The notes under the pieces were generated by a model. It made no database searches and was not told where the DNA came from. It saw only the letters and a list, made by a program, of their open reading frames with translations. Position numbers and translations under genes: made by a program. This document shows, one piece after another, positions 34,109 through 44,974 of a stretch of DNA of 64,000 bases (positions within the stretch are counted from its first letter, which is position 1; each line of letters begins with the position of its first letter). Origin of the DNA: UBA6522 sp965221035 (GTDB lineage Bacteria > Pseudomonadota > Gammaproteobacteria > Steroidobacterales > Rariloculaceae); NCBI GenBank assembly GCA_965221035.1, contig OZ244860.1:1860001-1924000 (forward strand), given 5' to 3'.

Positions 34109-36102
34109 GCGGCTATTCCCCGTCGCACGTTCAAATGTCGGTTGCCGACCCAGGACTCCGCCAGAACCAGCGCAACCAGGAGCGCCAGGATCCACGGCCA
34201 CAATTCCGTGGGCGGCGCTTCCATGATACCCGAAATCCCCGTCGCGGCCTGTTCCGCGCCGGGACCCAGCTCGCTCCACCTTGCCAGCTCCTCCCCGGTC
34301 ATGGCGCCCGGGTCCGATTCCACCGGATCGACATTGACGGCGACCAGCTCGGTTCGACCGGAACCGACGACTTCATAGAAACCGATCTTGTCCACCAACA
34401 CGTCGTCGCCGGCACCCGCGCCGGCGATTCCGAGCGCCATGTCGCCGTCGGGGGCGAACACCTGGGCGCCGGCGAAACCCATGGCGCGCGCCGAGAGCGC
34501 CGCGCCCAGCGGAACCTCGGAACCGATGCGGTGGTCGCCGGCCAGGTACGCGGCAAGCTGCGCGATCATCGGAACGAACACCGGCTGCACCGGCAGGTCG
34601 TTCCATTCCCGGTCCAGCGAGGAACCGTACAGCAGCACACGGCCGGCGCCCAGGACATGCTCCACGAGCAGGGGACCGCCGCCGTCCAGGCGCATGAGCA
34701 CACGGTCGCCGTCCCGGGGCTCCACCGCCACATGGCGATAGAACCGGGCCCGGCGCACTTCGTCCATCTGCCCGAGCGCCGGGTGTGAACGGTCCAGCGC
34801 GCCCACCGCCAGGAATTCGTCGTCCCGGCGCCCGAAATCGGAGAACGGCCCGAATGCGTGACCGGTGACCGGTGCCTCGGAGAGACCCGCCGAGCGTACG
34901 GCGAATGCCATGAGCAGCGCGCCCCCGGACTCCACGTAGTCGCGCAGCAGGGCGGCGTCCGGACCTTCCAGCACTCCGGCGTCGGTGACCACGACGAACG
35001 CATGATTGTCCAGTACTTGGTCCGCCAGTCCCGCGGCGGTGGTCGATTCCACCCGATAGTCCTGTGCCGCCAGCGTCCCCAGCGCCGAGGCGACGAACGG
35101 CGAGGCACCGCTGCGTGTGTCGGCGCCGACCATCAGCACCTGGCGCGGCTCCGGGCGCTTGACCGCCAGGAACCGCCTGTCGTCCACCACCAGATCGTCG
35201 CCGGGTGTCAGGTCGGCGGTCACCCGGTTCCCCCCGGTCGCCAGTTCCAGGCCCTCGAAGGTCACCTGGATCGTCTCGCCGGGCCCGATGGAGACCCGCC
35301 GCTGGTCCGCCGCGGCGCCGTTGAGCCTGAGCGAGACGGTCCGTTCGACCGTCTCGCCGACGTAGCTTCGAATGCCGGCGACGACGTCGCCCGACACCGG
35401 CGACCAGGCCAGACCGTCCACGCTAAGGTTGCCTTCCTGTGCTGCGGACACGTCGTGCAGCACCAGCTCGACCGGCGACCGGGGCGCGAGATCGGCGAAC
35501 CGCGGCGGCAAGGCGCTGCGCTGGGCGTCGGTGACCAGGTGTACCGTGACCGGCAACTCGGCACCCCGCGCCAGGCTGTCCACCGAACGCATCAACTGGC
35601 CGTAGTCCAGCGCGAAGGGCCCGGGCGCAAGCGTGGCCGCACCGCGCCGGACCGCATCCCTGTCCAGCGTCGGTCCGGCGATGACTTCCACAATACGGCC
35701 CGCGGCTGCCAGTTGCGCCACGTCGCCGGCGCCCAGGTCCGAGACCACGTCATCGACGGCAGCCTCGGCGCGCTGCCAGCGTTGACCGTGGCCCATGGAC
35801 GCCGATCGGTCCACGACGATGACGTGCAATCGGGCGGTCTCGGCGACCAGGTCCCGAACCGCGCCGAGCAGCGCCGGGCCGGCAAATGCCAGCGCCAGCA
35901 GCGCCAGCACACCGATGCGCAACGCCAGCAGCAGCAGGTACTGCAACTTCCTGGCCAGCACCCGGCGCGGTTCGCCCGGTTCGAGAAACATCACCGAACT
36001 GAAGGCCTGCCGATTGGGGTTGGTGGACGACAGGCGGTGCAGCCAGACCGGCACACCGATGGCCAGGAGCCCGAACAAAAACGCCGGCGCCAGCAGCGTC
36101 AC
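34105..36102 (-). CDS. BatA-like protein with VWA domain
   Basis: A 665-residue membrane protein. It opens with the BatA N-terminal region (PAFLFGLLAIGVPVWLHR), and a second membrane helix follows (LLALRIGVLALLALAFAG). A von Willebrand A domain has the metal-site motif DRSASMG near residue 94. The middle is beta-rich with a GATase-like subdomain (VESGGALLMAFAV), and a last helix near the C-terminus (WPWILALLVALVLAE) anchors it again. It is coupled by ATGA overlaps to both the DUF58 gene upstream and DUF4175 downstream. BatA-type proteins act with MoxR ATPases; the client is unknown. Confidence 0.87.
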   Translation of the reverse strand: MTLLAPAFLFGLLAIGVPVWLHRLSSTNPNRQAFSSVMFLEPGEPRRVLARKLQYLLLLALRIGVLALLALAFAGPALLGAVRDLVAETARLHVIVVDRSASMGHGQRWQRAEAAVDDVVSDLGAGDVAQLAAAGRIVEVIAGPTLDRDAVRRGAATLAPGPFALDYGQLMRSVDSLARGAELPVTVHLVTDAQRSALPPRFADLAPRSPVELVLHDVSAAQEGNLSVDGLAWSPVSGDVVAGIRSYVGETVERTVSLRLNGAAADQRRVSIGPGETIQVTFEGLELATGGNRVTADLTPGDDLVVDDRRFLAVKRPEPRQVLMVGADTRSGASPFVASALGTLAAQDYRVESTTAAGLADQVLDNHAFVVVTDAGVLEGPDAALLRDYVESGGALLMAFAVRSAGLSEAPVTGHAFGPFSDFGRRDDEFLAVGALDRSHPALGQMDEVRRARFYRHVAVEPRDGDRVLMRLDGGGPLLVEHVLGAGRVLLYGSSLDREWNDLPVQPVFVPMIAQLAAYLAGDHRIGSEVPLGAALSARAMGFAGAQVFAPDGDMALGIAGAGAGDDVLVDKIGFYEVVGSGRTELVAVNVDPVESDPGAMTGEELARWSELGPGAEQAATGISGIMEAPPTELWPWILALLVALVLAESWVGNRHLNVRRGIAA

Positions 36103-37019
36103 CGTTGCCGCCTCTGCCGGAAGAGCAGGTAGTTGCGGAGCGGGCCTTCGAGCGAGTCGGAGATGTTCACCAGCTCATGGTCGACGCCGGCGCCCGCGGC
36201 GCAATCCCGGAGCGCCGCGATGTGCTCGCCGATCCGCTCCCGGTAACGCGACCGCATGAAGATGGGGGAAACCTCCATCGATTCGCCCGTTTCCATGTCC
36301 TCCATCAAGGCCGACTCGCGCAGTTGCGGCTCAAGCTCCTGGGGATCCAGCAACTGGAACAGCACCACGTCCTGCCCCTGGTACGCCAGCGGCTGGACTC
36401 CCTTGATCATCGCCTCCGGAACACAGTAGAAATCGGAAATGACCACCACCAACCCCCGGCCGCGCTCGAACTCGCGGAAGGTCTCGAAGGGCACCCTCAG
36501 ATCCGTGCCCACGCCGGGTTCGGCCCGGTCGATGGCGTGCAGCACGCCGCTGAGCTTGCCCACCCGCGACGACGGCGGCCGATGTTCGCGCACCTGTTCG
36601 TCGAAGACGATGAGGCCCACCGCGTCGTGCTGCCGGGAAGCGAGATACGCCAGCGTGGCGGCGAGAAACCTGGCGTACTGCAGCTTGTTGACCGCGCCGG
36701 ACCCGAACCCCATGGAGGCGCTGGCGTCCAGCAGGATCACCAGGCGGGTGTTGGTCTCCCCAAGGTAGCGCTTGATGTAGGTGCGTTCGGTCCGCGCGTA
36801 GACGTTCCAGTCCACGAAACGGGGGTCGTCGCCTTCGGCATAGGCGCGGTACTCGGCGAATTCCTGACTGAAGCCGAACAGCGGCGAGCGGTGCAGCCCG
36901 TTCAGGAAACCGTGCACCGCTGCCCTGGCGACCAGGTCGAGGTTCGACAGGCTCGCCAGCACCTCCGGCTTCAGCAGGTCCTGAACCGTACCCGTCGCGG
37001 ACTCGGCTGCGGCGGCCAC
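36099..37019 (-). CDS. DUF58 domain-containing protein
   Basis: A 306-residue DUF58 protein. The hallmark RSPLFGFSQEFAEYRAYAEGDD, then RFVDWNVYARTERTYIKRY, is near residues 45-90, followed by a VWA-like fold with metal-site motif DASASMG. The GTG at 37019 was chosen: it starts eight bases after the moxR stop and gives the usual family length (about 300). DUF58 proteins are the standard partner of MoxR ATPases. Its stop overlaps the BatA-like start by four bases. Confidence 0.9.
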   Translation of the reverse strand: MAAAAESATGTVQDLLKPEVLASLSNLDLVARAAVHGFLNGLHRSPLFGFSQEFAEYRAYAEGDDPRFVDWNVYARTERTYIKRYLGETNTRLVILLDASASMGFGSGAVNKLQYARFLAATLAYLASRQHDAVGLIVFDEQVREHRPPSSRVGKLSGVLHAIDRAEPGVGTDLRVPFETFREFERGRGLVVVISDFYCVPEAMIKGVQPLAYQGQDVVLFQLLDPQELEPQLRESALMEDMETGESMEVSPIFMRSRYRERIGEHIAALRDCAAGAGVDHELVNISDSLEGPLRNYLLFRQRRQR

Positions 37020-37026
37020 GATGCGC

Positions 37027-38054
<1,028 letters not shown>

Positions 38055-38058
<4 letters not shown>

Positions 38059-40379
38059 TGTACGATCTCCAACAACAATTGCTGCGCCTCGCGGAAGTGG
38101 GGCGCGATTTCCAGAGCATACAACAAATGCTCCCGGGTTCCGGCCGGGTCGTCCAGCTCGAAATAGGTCTTGGCGAGCCGGTAATGGGTGCCGGCCAGGT
38201 CGTGCGGATTCATGGCCAGCAGCGCCCGGTATTCGCGCAGGGCGCCCTCGGCCATGCCCTCCTCCAGCATCCAGTCGCCCAGGGTCCGGTGCACCTCGGC
38301 GTCCAGCGGCGTGACCATGATGAGGTCTTCGTAGACGGCGACCGCATCTCCGCGCCGCCCGGCCTCGTACATCCAGGTGCCCAGTCGCCGCAGGGCGCCG
38401 GGCGCATAACCGCCGAACCTCCAGTACGCCTCCAGGGCATCGAGCGCCTCCGGTCGTCGACCGAGTTCGTCCAGCGCCAGCGACTTTGGAATGTAGGCGT
38501 CGCCGTCGCCCACGTGCTCGGGAAACGCCGCAATGGCCGCTTCGGCCCGTTCGAGCACCGCTTCCCAATTCTCGGAGTCCAGCGCTTCGTAGACCGAGCG
38601 GCGCAGCCGCCCCCACTCGTCCAGCCCTTCCAGCGTTGCGCCGAACTCGGCTTGAACGAAGTCCCTGAAACCGCTGTCCAGTTCCTGGGGCGAGACGCCC
38701 AGGCTCCGGCGGATCGCGGCGGCGGTGTCCAGCCCCTCCGCGAAACCTGTGAGCATGTCCACCAGCCCCTGCTGACCCCATTGCCGGGCGATGTGCTGGC
38801 ACAACAGCCCGGCCTGGGTGTAGGAGACGATCACCTGGCCCTCGTAGGTGGGGCGCATGAAACCGCCGTCCAGTTCTTCGACGGGCAGGAAACGGTCGTC
38901 CGCCATGGCTTCGAGCACGCGGACGGGGATGTGCCGCCCCGGCAGCGGACCGGTGCTCCACTCCTCGAACACGGAAACGCCCTCGCTGAACCAGCGCGGC
39001 ACCAAGTTGCCCGTGGCTTCCAGGGTGAAGATGTGGGCGATCTCGTGCCAGAGCGTCGTACCCCAGTGAAACTCCCCCTCCCGGCTGCCGGACGGGCTGT
39101 CCATGGCCACCAGGTAGCCGAACGCGACCCCCAGCAGGCCGATACCGGGCAACCCCAGGGTGCGCACGGCGAAGTCGTCGTGCTCCGGATACAGCTCCAC
39201 CACCACGTCTTCCCGCAGTTCGAACTGGTAGCGTTCGGTGAAGACGCGGACGCTGTCGGAGACCAGGTCGGTGACGTAGCTGTCCAGGACCGGGGCCTCG
39301 TCCCTGTGCATTCGCAGCAGCATCCCGGGCACGGCGTCGGGTTCGGTCGCAGCGGAGGTTTCGGCAGCGGCCGATTCCGCGACGGCCTCCCGCGCCGGCA
39401 ACTCCCGCCTCAGCACCACGAAGTTGTCGAAACTGTCGATCAGCCTCAGCGTGTTGACGGTCTGGGCGCTGAATGGATCGCCCTGGTAGGCCAGCGCCAG
39501 GTGCGCCTGGGCCTCCTCGACGCGGTTCTGGCGCAGCAGGTTGACCCCCAGTTCGGCGTGCGCCGACCAGAGATCCGGCTGGATGCGCACCGCTTCGAAC
39601 AGCAGATCGACCGCTTCGCGGTAACGCCGGTTGATGAGGTAGTAATAGGCCGGAGTCGCGTAGATCTCGCCGTAGGCGGGATTGTAGGCCAGCGCCCGCG
39701 CGGTCCATTCGCTGTCGGCGATGCCGTCGAGCACATCCGCCGCCGCGTGCAGCGCATGGATTTCCAACGGCGGCAGGTCCTGCTCCGCGGCGATTTCCAG
39801 CGCCACGTCCAGGGCCTGCCTGGCGGGCCCGACCGCGCCGACCTCCAGACTCATCCGGGCCGAGATCAGGTGCGCCTCCAGGTGCTCGCCGGGGTCATCC
39901 AGGACATCCTCGATCATGGTCCTGGCGCGGTCCTCGAAGCGGCCCAGGGCAACCGCCGCGATGCCCAGCTTGGCCGGCGTGTAGTCCCCGTCCAGATCCA
40001 GCGCCTCCATGAACAGCCCGACCGCCTCGTCGGCCTGGTGGGTGGCGAGAAACAGCCGTCCCCAGCGGTGGAGGATGGACGGCGATTCCGGGTCGAGCTC
40101 CGCGGCGGTGCGGAAGAAGGCGTTGGCGGCCTGCAGATCACCGAGCCGCCAGGCGGCCTCGGCGCGGACCGCACCGTCCAGGCTGTCGGCGGAGACCCGC
40201 GTGTAGCAGGCCGCGGCTTCGGCCCGCTCGCCGCGATGGTGGTGCCCGTCGCAGGTCCGCAGGGCGGGGTCCCGGTCGGGCGAATAGTCGAACGGCTGCG
40301 TGCCCACGGACTGGGCGGCGGCGGACGAAGCCAGCGCAGCGCCGATCAGCGCGGCAGCCCAGGGCGAAGGTCGCGCCAT
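38055..40379 (-). CDS. Exported TPR protein with HExxH metallopeptidase (MA-like) domain
   Basis: A 774-residue protein. The start at 40379 gives a signal peptide (ALIGAALASSAAAQ). TPR-like helical repeats span residues about 30-330. The peptidase domain has His445-Glu-Ile-Ala-His449 (LWHEIAHIF) with the third ligand Glu466 (WFSEGVSVF), the peptidase-MA pattern. A second TPR region fills residues about 560-774. All three ligands are present, so it may be active on protein substrates in the periplasm or at the envelope. It overlaps moxR by four bases. Such a peptidase is not a standard member of MoxR clusters. Confidence 0.85.
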
Positions 40380-40455
40380 CAACCGCGGTCCACGCCTTGC
40401 CAGACCCTGGCGCGCGGAACGTGCCCCGATGCGGCAGAACCGGCTCGGCCCGGCA

Positions 40456-41364
40456 CTAGCCGTCATCACCGGCATCGTCGATCCTCTGCTGCACCAGGGC
40501 AAGCTCGAGCAACAGCGCCTGGAGTTCATTCAGATAGGCGTCGTTGTCCATCTCGCCGCGGCGGCCGCGCAGGGTCTGTATCTGGCCCTCCAGGGCGTCC
40601 AGTTCGGCAAACAGCCGCTCCATTTCCCGGGTGCGCGCCACCCGTGCCGCAAGCCGCGCGGCGGCGAACGATTCCGCCGGCTCGCCCGTCAATTGCGGGT
40701 GTTCGGTGGCGAGCGTGCCCTGGTTCTCGTAGCTTTCGGCCACCATCCGCCCGGCGTAGTCGAACGCTTCCCTGGCGGTGATGACGCCATTGCGGTCGAT
40801 ATCGGCAGCTTCGCTGGTGAGCGCCTCCGTCCAGTGCTCGGCGAAGCGGGTCGCGTTGCGTTCGCCGCCGCTGCGGGTAGCGGTGATCAGCGTGCGCCCG
40901 TCCCGGGTCCAGGATTCCAGCACCGCACCGCTTGAACTGGTGGCGTTGACCACCAGCTGGCGGCGGGCGGGCACCGCGTCCAGCAACGCGCCCAGTTCCT
41001 CGCCGTCCAGATCCCGCCCCGGCAGGTTGTACTTGTACGCGATGCCGTCGTAGCTGCCGTGGCCGACCAGAAACACCGCCAGGGTGTCGGCGGGGGTCAC
41101 CGTTTCCGCGAGCCGTTGCAGGGCTTCGGTGAGCGCCTCCCGGGTGGCGTCGCCGCCGTTCAGCAGCGTGACCCTGGACTCGTCGCCCAGCGAGCGCGCC
41201 GCAGCGTCCGCCAGGGCCTCGGTCTGGGCCAGAAACCGGTTGTCGTAGGCCGGTTCGCCGCCCAGGCCGCCGACGATGAGGTAGTGCAGCTCCGCCTGCG
41301 CGGTCGACGCCAGCCACAGCGACGCCGTCAGCAGCGCCGCAAGCCCTGGGCGACGCGTCCTCAC
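40456..41364 (-). CDS. Exported caspase-fold (C13/legumain-like) protein lacking the catalytic Cys
   Basis: A 302-residue protein with GTG start at 41364 overlapping the previous stop (GTGA), and a signal peptide (LLTASLWLASTAQA). The fold resembles bacterial C13/caspase-like proteins: His102 in FLVGHGSYDG, and after the next strand NATSSSGAV at residues 140-148, where an active enzyme has Cys. Downstream DIDRNGVITAREAFDYA and ATEHPQLTG are typical of the bacterial C13 group. With Ser in place of Cys it is probably a pseudo-protease or binding protein, unless Ser acts as nucleophile. A C-terminal helix follows (QLLLELALVQQRI-like). Confidence 0.75.
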   Translation of the reverse strand: MRTRRPGLAALLTASLWLASTAQAELHYLIVGGLGGEPAYDNRFLAQTEALADAAARSLGDESRVTLLNGGDATREALTEALQRLAETVTPADTLAVFLVGHGSYDGIAYKYNLPGRDLDGEELGALLDAVPARRQLVVNATSSSGAVLESWTRDGRTLITATRSGGERNATRFAEHWTEALTSEAADIDRNGVITAREAFDYAGRMVAESYENQGTLATEHPQLTGEPAESFAAARLAARVARTREMERLFAELDALEGQIQTLRGRRGEMDNDAYLNELQALLLELALVQQRIDDAGDDG

Positions 41365-43619
41365 AGCCGACCCCAGAACAGCCTGAGGATCCACTCGCCG
41401 GCCTTGAGCAACAGCAGCAGCAGGAACACGATGGGCATGTTCCACAGGTCCAGCAGCTCCCGTTCGACGATCCCCGCCTCGGAGAACCGGATGGTCTCCG
41501 GCAATTCGTCCAGTTGGTCCAGGGTGAAGTAGCGGCCGCCGGACAGCGAGGCGATTCGCTCCAGCAGCGGGCGATTCTGCTGGACATTGAAGTGTTCGGA
41601 AATGCCGGTGGTGCGCCGCACCGAGTAACCCGCCTGCCCCAGGGTCTCATCGCCCAGGTCGGCGCGCGCCTCGAAACGGTACAGCCCCGCCGCCGCGGCC
41701 GCCACGGTCGCCTCGTAGGCGCCCGGCTCGCCGGCCACCGGCTGCATGACCAGCGGTTCGGCGGCGACCGGACCGGCGGCGACGGCGTCGCCCGACACCG
41801 CCAGTTCCACGCTGGCGTCTCCCACGGGTTCGAAACCGCCGTCGCGCACGCGCGCCCGCAGCACGATCTCGTCCCCGTCGGCATCGTACGGCCGTTCCGC
41901 CGTCAGCACGACCGGCTCCGGCGTGCCCGAGACCAGCGCATGCAGGACCTGGCGCCAGAACGTCTCGTGACGCTGGTCCTCGGAGGGCAACTGCATCTGC
42001 CAGCGCCAAGTTCCGCCGCTGGCGAGCACGTACACCTGGCCGCGACCGAAGCGCTGATGCACCAGCAGCGGCTGCGCCGTCCCCCTTACCTCGGCTTCGA
42101 GCAGCGTCACCGCCCCCGGCTTGACGGCCCCCACGTACTGGAAGTCGGCGATTTCGGGCATGCCCAGCCAGAGTTCGCGATTGGTGTCGCGGTCCGCGTC
42201 CAGCCGGGTCACCAGCGACTCCTGGCCCGCGGCGGTCAACTCCACGGGCACCGGCACGCGCATGAAGCTGGCCGCATCGAGATCGGGAAGCCGCACCGGC
42301 AGTGCCTCGGCGACCACGCTGTTGCCCCAGCCGCCATCGGCAAGGCCGCGCCGCCCGCCGAGCATCAGCAGGCTGCCGCCGCGCTCGCTGACGAAATCGC
42401 GGATGTTTTCCTGCTGGTCCGTGGTCAGCCCGGCGGCGGAAAAACTGCCGATGACGAGTCCGTCGTAGCGGAACAATGTCTCGCGGTCCTCGGGGAAACC
42501 GCCCTCCAGTTCCTCCTGGGAGTCGATGCCCTGGCGGTAGAACTTGTTCGGCGTGGTGCGCAGCAGGCTCGCCAGGCGGACCGCGGGATCGCCGTCGACC
42601 GCCCGGCGGATGAACTTGTACTCCCAGCGCGGCTCGCCTTCCACGTACAGGATCGACCGGCGGGCCCCGGGCACGACCACCGTGCGGTGGAGCGTGTTGT
42701 TGATGACGTTGCGCTCGCCCGGTCGCGGGTCGAGGCTGAACCGCAGGTCCTTGACACCGGCGTCGCCGACATCGAATTCCACCCAACGGGTGGTGATCCC
42801 GGCGCCGACGGGCAAGGTCACCGGCTCCGATGCCACGACGGCGTCGCCATCGTAGACCCGCAGACGCGCCTCGCCCGGCTCGGCGTGGCGGATGCTGACC
42901 CGGGCGCTGATCCGGGAACCCGGCATGACCTGGTCCGAAACCGCCACGCTTTCAAGCTCGATGTCCTCGGGAATGGACTCGCGACCGACGCCCACCGCGT
43001 GCACCGGCACGCCGTATCCCGCGATCTCCGCCAGCCCCGCGGCGTCCAGTCCGCCGGAGTTGTCGGCACCGTCGCTGATCAGCACCACCGCGCCCAGCGC
43101 CGAGGAACGGGCCTCCCGCAGCACGTCCACCAGGGCGGCGCCGATGCGCGTCGCGTCGCCGGGCGCGGGCACGTCGACCAGCGCTTCGATGCCTTCGGAT
43201 TCGCCTGAGAAGGCGTACAGCCGCAGGTCGAACAGCCCGGACAATTCCTCCAGGGCGCCGCCTTCCAGCGCGGCCACCGCCTGCTGCAGGCGGGATTGCT
43301 CCCCCTCGCCATAACTCATGCTGGCGGAGGTATCCAACAGCAGCGCGACGGAGTTCTCCTGGGCGCGCAGGGTCTGGGTGGACAGCGAGGGCCGCCACAG
43401 CAATGTCAGGATGACCGCGGCCATGGCGATCTGGAGCAGCCCGATCGCCGCCAGTCGGGGTATCGGCATCGCATCCCGGCGCCCGGCCAGGCTCACCGCG
43501 ATCACCGCCGCCGCCGCGATCACGGCCGTCACCAGCACCCAGACCGGCCAGCCATTCGCCAGCACGAATTCGCCGTTCTCGAAAACGGTCGGCGAGTACT
43601 TGAAGAGAAATTCAAACAC
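41361..43619 (-). CDS. Membrane-anchored VWA protein with GATase-like region
   Basis: A 752-residue protein. Two N-terminal helices (residues about 25-75) are followed by a VWA domain with DTSASMSYG near residue 95. A middle GATase-1-like segment follows (FRYDGLVIGSFSAAG, then ERGGSLLMLGGRRGL), then beta-rich parts, and a C-terminal helix (MPIVFLLLLLLKAGEWIL). This is the layout of VWA/GATase proteins clustered with DUF4159. The GTG at 43619 is preferred; it is the first gene of the minus-strand run and lies 67 bp from the divergent DUF4159 gene. Confidence 0.82.
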   Translation of the reverse strand: MFEFLFKYSPTVFENGEFVLANGWPVWVLVTAVIAAAAVIAVSLAGRRDAMPIPRLAAIGLLQIAMAAVILTLLWRPSLSTQTLRAQENSVALLLDTSASMSYGEGEQSRLQQAVAALEGGALEELSGLFDLRLYAFSGESEGIEALVDVPAPGDATRIGAALVDVLREARSSALGAVVLISDGADNSGGLDAAGLAEIAGYGVPVHAVGVGRESIPEDIELESVAVSDQVMPGSRISARVSIRHAEPGEARLRVYDGDAVVASEPVTLPVGAGITTRWVEFDVGDAGVKDLRFSLDPRPGERNVINNTLHRTVVVPGARRSILYVEGEPRWEYKFIRRAVDGDPAVRLASLLRTTPNKFYRQGIDSQEELEGGFPEDRETLFRYDGLVIGSFSAAGLTTDQQENIRDFVSERGGSLLMLGGRRGLADGGWGNSVVAEALPVRLPDLDAASFMRVPVPVELTAAGQESLVTRLDADRDTNRELWLGMPEIADFQYVGAVKPGAVTLLEAEVRGTAQPLLVHQRFGRGQVYVLASGGTWRWQMQLPSEDQRHETFWRQVLHALVSGTPEPVVLTAERPYDADGDEIVLRARVRDGGFEPVGDASVELAVSGDAVAAGPVAAEPLVMQPVAGEPGAYEATVAAAAAGLYRFEARADLGDETLGQAGYSVRRTTGISEHFNVQQNRPLLERIASLSGGRYFTLDQLDELPETIRFSEAGIVERELLDLWNMPIVFLLLLLLKAGEWILRLFWGRL

Positions 43620-43686
43620 GATGATCCAACAGGGCGTGAGCGCGGCGCCCCGAAGCGCCACGCCCCCGTGATAGAGTAATCGCGAA

Positions 43687-44466
43687 ATGCCGATCCTTGT
43701 CCAACACGCCAGGATGCTCCTGTTCGCGGGCGCCGTCGCGGCGCCGCTGGCCGCCTACGGACAGCCGTACCAGCCTTTGACCGAGCCGCCCACTGCAGAG
43801 TTTCAATTTTCCAGGCTCATCTACCCCAACGCCTACGGCTGGGGCCGCGGCTCCGCGCTGGTGGACTGGCCCGACGCCGAGCACCACTTCATGCTGGGCC
43901 TGACCCGGCTCACCCGGGTGGACGGCGCCATCGTCAGCCGTCAGGACGGCAACGGCGGGCGCATGGTGGGCCTGGGGGACGACGCGTTGTTCGACTACCC
44001 CTGGCTGTACGCCGTGGAGGTGGGCGACTGGATCCTGGACGATTACGAGGCCGGGCGGTTGCGGGAATACCTGCTCCGCGGCGGCTTTCTCATGGTGGAC
44101 GACTTTCACGGCAGCCGGGGCTGGTACGGCTTCACCGAATCCCTCAGACGCGTCTTTCCGGACCGCCCCTGGGTGGAGATTCCCGAAAGCGACGAAGTCA
44201 TGCACGTCCTGTACGACCTGGACAAGAGCACGCAGATTCCCGGCGTCCGGGCGCTCTACAGCGGCCAGACCTGGGAGGACGACGGCTATCATCCGCACTG
44301 GCGGGGCGTCTACGACGACAACGGCCGTCTGCTCGTCGCCATAAACTTCAACATGGACCTGGGCGACGCCTGGGAGCACGCGGACACGCCAAGCTACCCG
44401 GAACCCATGACGGCGATGGCCTATCGGTTCGCGGTCAACTACGTCATCTACGCGATGACGCATTGA
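43687..44466 (+). CDS. DUF4159 domain-containing protein
   Basis: A 259-residue exported protein with a signal peptide (residues 1 to about 25). The DUF4159 core includes FQFSRLIYPNAYGWGRG, LLRGGFLMVDDFHGSRGW and HPHWRGVYDDNGRLLVAINFN. DUF4159 adopts a GATase-like fold without an evident catalytic Cys and is found with MoxR/DUF58/VWA genes. It is divergent from that operon across 67 bp and presumably shares its control region. It converges on the EF-hand gene, 25 bp apart. Confidence 0.87.
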   Translation: MPILVQHARMLLFAGAVAAPLAAYGQPYQPLTEPPTAEFQFSRLIYPNAYGWGRGSALVDWPDAEHHFMLGLTRLTRVDGAIVSRQDGNGGRMVGLGDDALFDYPWLYAVEVGDWILDDYEAGRLREYLLRGGFLMVDDFHGSRGWYGFTESLRRVFPDRPWVEIPESDEVMHVLYDLDKSTQIPGVRALYSGQTWEDDGYHPHWRGVYDDNGRLLVAINFNMDLGDAWEHADTPSYPEPMTAMAYRFAVNYVIYAMTH

Positions 44467-44491
44467 CAACCATAAGCTGACGGATCGAGCG

Positions 44492-44779
44492 TCAGCCGCC
44501 CATCCCCATACCGGCGCCACCCATGCCCTGGGGCCGGTTGTTGAACTCTTCCTCCGAGACGCTGCCGTCAGCGTCGGCATCCCATGCGGTCATGAGTTCT
44601 TCGGCCGCGATGAATCCGTTCGCGACGGGAGGCGCCGCGGCGATTTCCTCGGCGGAGATCGCTCCGTCGGAGTCGGTATCGAGGCCGGCAAACGTCATGG
44701 CCGCCATGCCCTGGGCCAGCGCGAATTGAGTGGCGAAGGCCATCATCCATCCCAACGCGGCAAGTATAGTCTTTTTCAC
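44492..44779 (-). CDS. Small exported EF-hand protein
   Basis: A 95-residue protein with a signal peptide (ILAALGWMMAFATQFALAQ). Two EF-hand loops follow: DTDSDGAISAEE and DADADGSVSEEE, both with correct Ca2+ ligands. The tail is Gly/Met-rich (GMGGAGMGMGG). Start is GTG at 44779 with AGGAG eight bases upstream. It is probably a periplasmic calcium-binding protein of unknown role. The 195-bp gap upstream to the MFS gene contains no supportable gene. Confidence 0.85.
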   Translation of the reverse strand: MKKTILAALGWMMAFATQFALAQGMAAMTFAGLDTDSDGAISAEEIAAAPPVANGFIAAEELMTAWDADADGSVSEEEFNNRPQGMGGAGMGMGG

Positions 44780-44974
44780 TGTGGTTCTCCTTGGAATGTA
44801 ACGTGTCGAATTGTCATTGGAACGCCGATGCGCTCAGCAGTCAATAGGTTATGGCCACACGGGAATGCCGCGCAATGCCTCTTGGGCATTCTTTGCAATG
44901 CGGACCGACGCCACGGCGTTGCGAACCGACTCCAAGGCGACGTCGACCGAATCTGCAGGCGATGCCAACCTGCG

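Noticed and set aside
32333..34378. 681-codon plus-strand frame opposite DUF4175
   Set aside because: Low-complexity His/Arg/Gly antisense product; the minus-strand genes overlap each other by ATGA and have recognisable domains.
38059..39708. N-terminal extension of the MoxR frame
   Set aside because: It overlaps the whole metallopeptidase 3' half in another frame with non-homologous sequence; TTG 38058 with SD and TTGA overlap is the better start.
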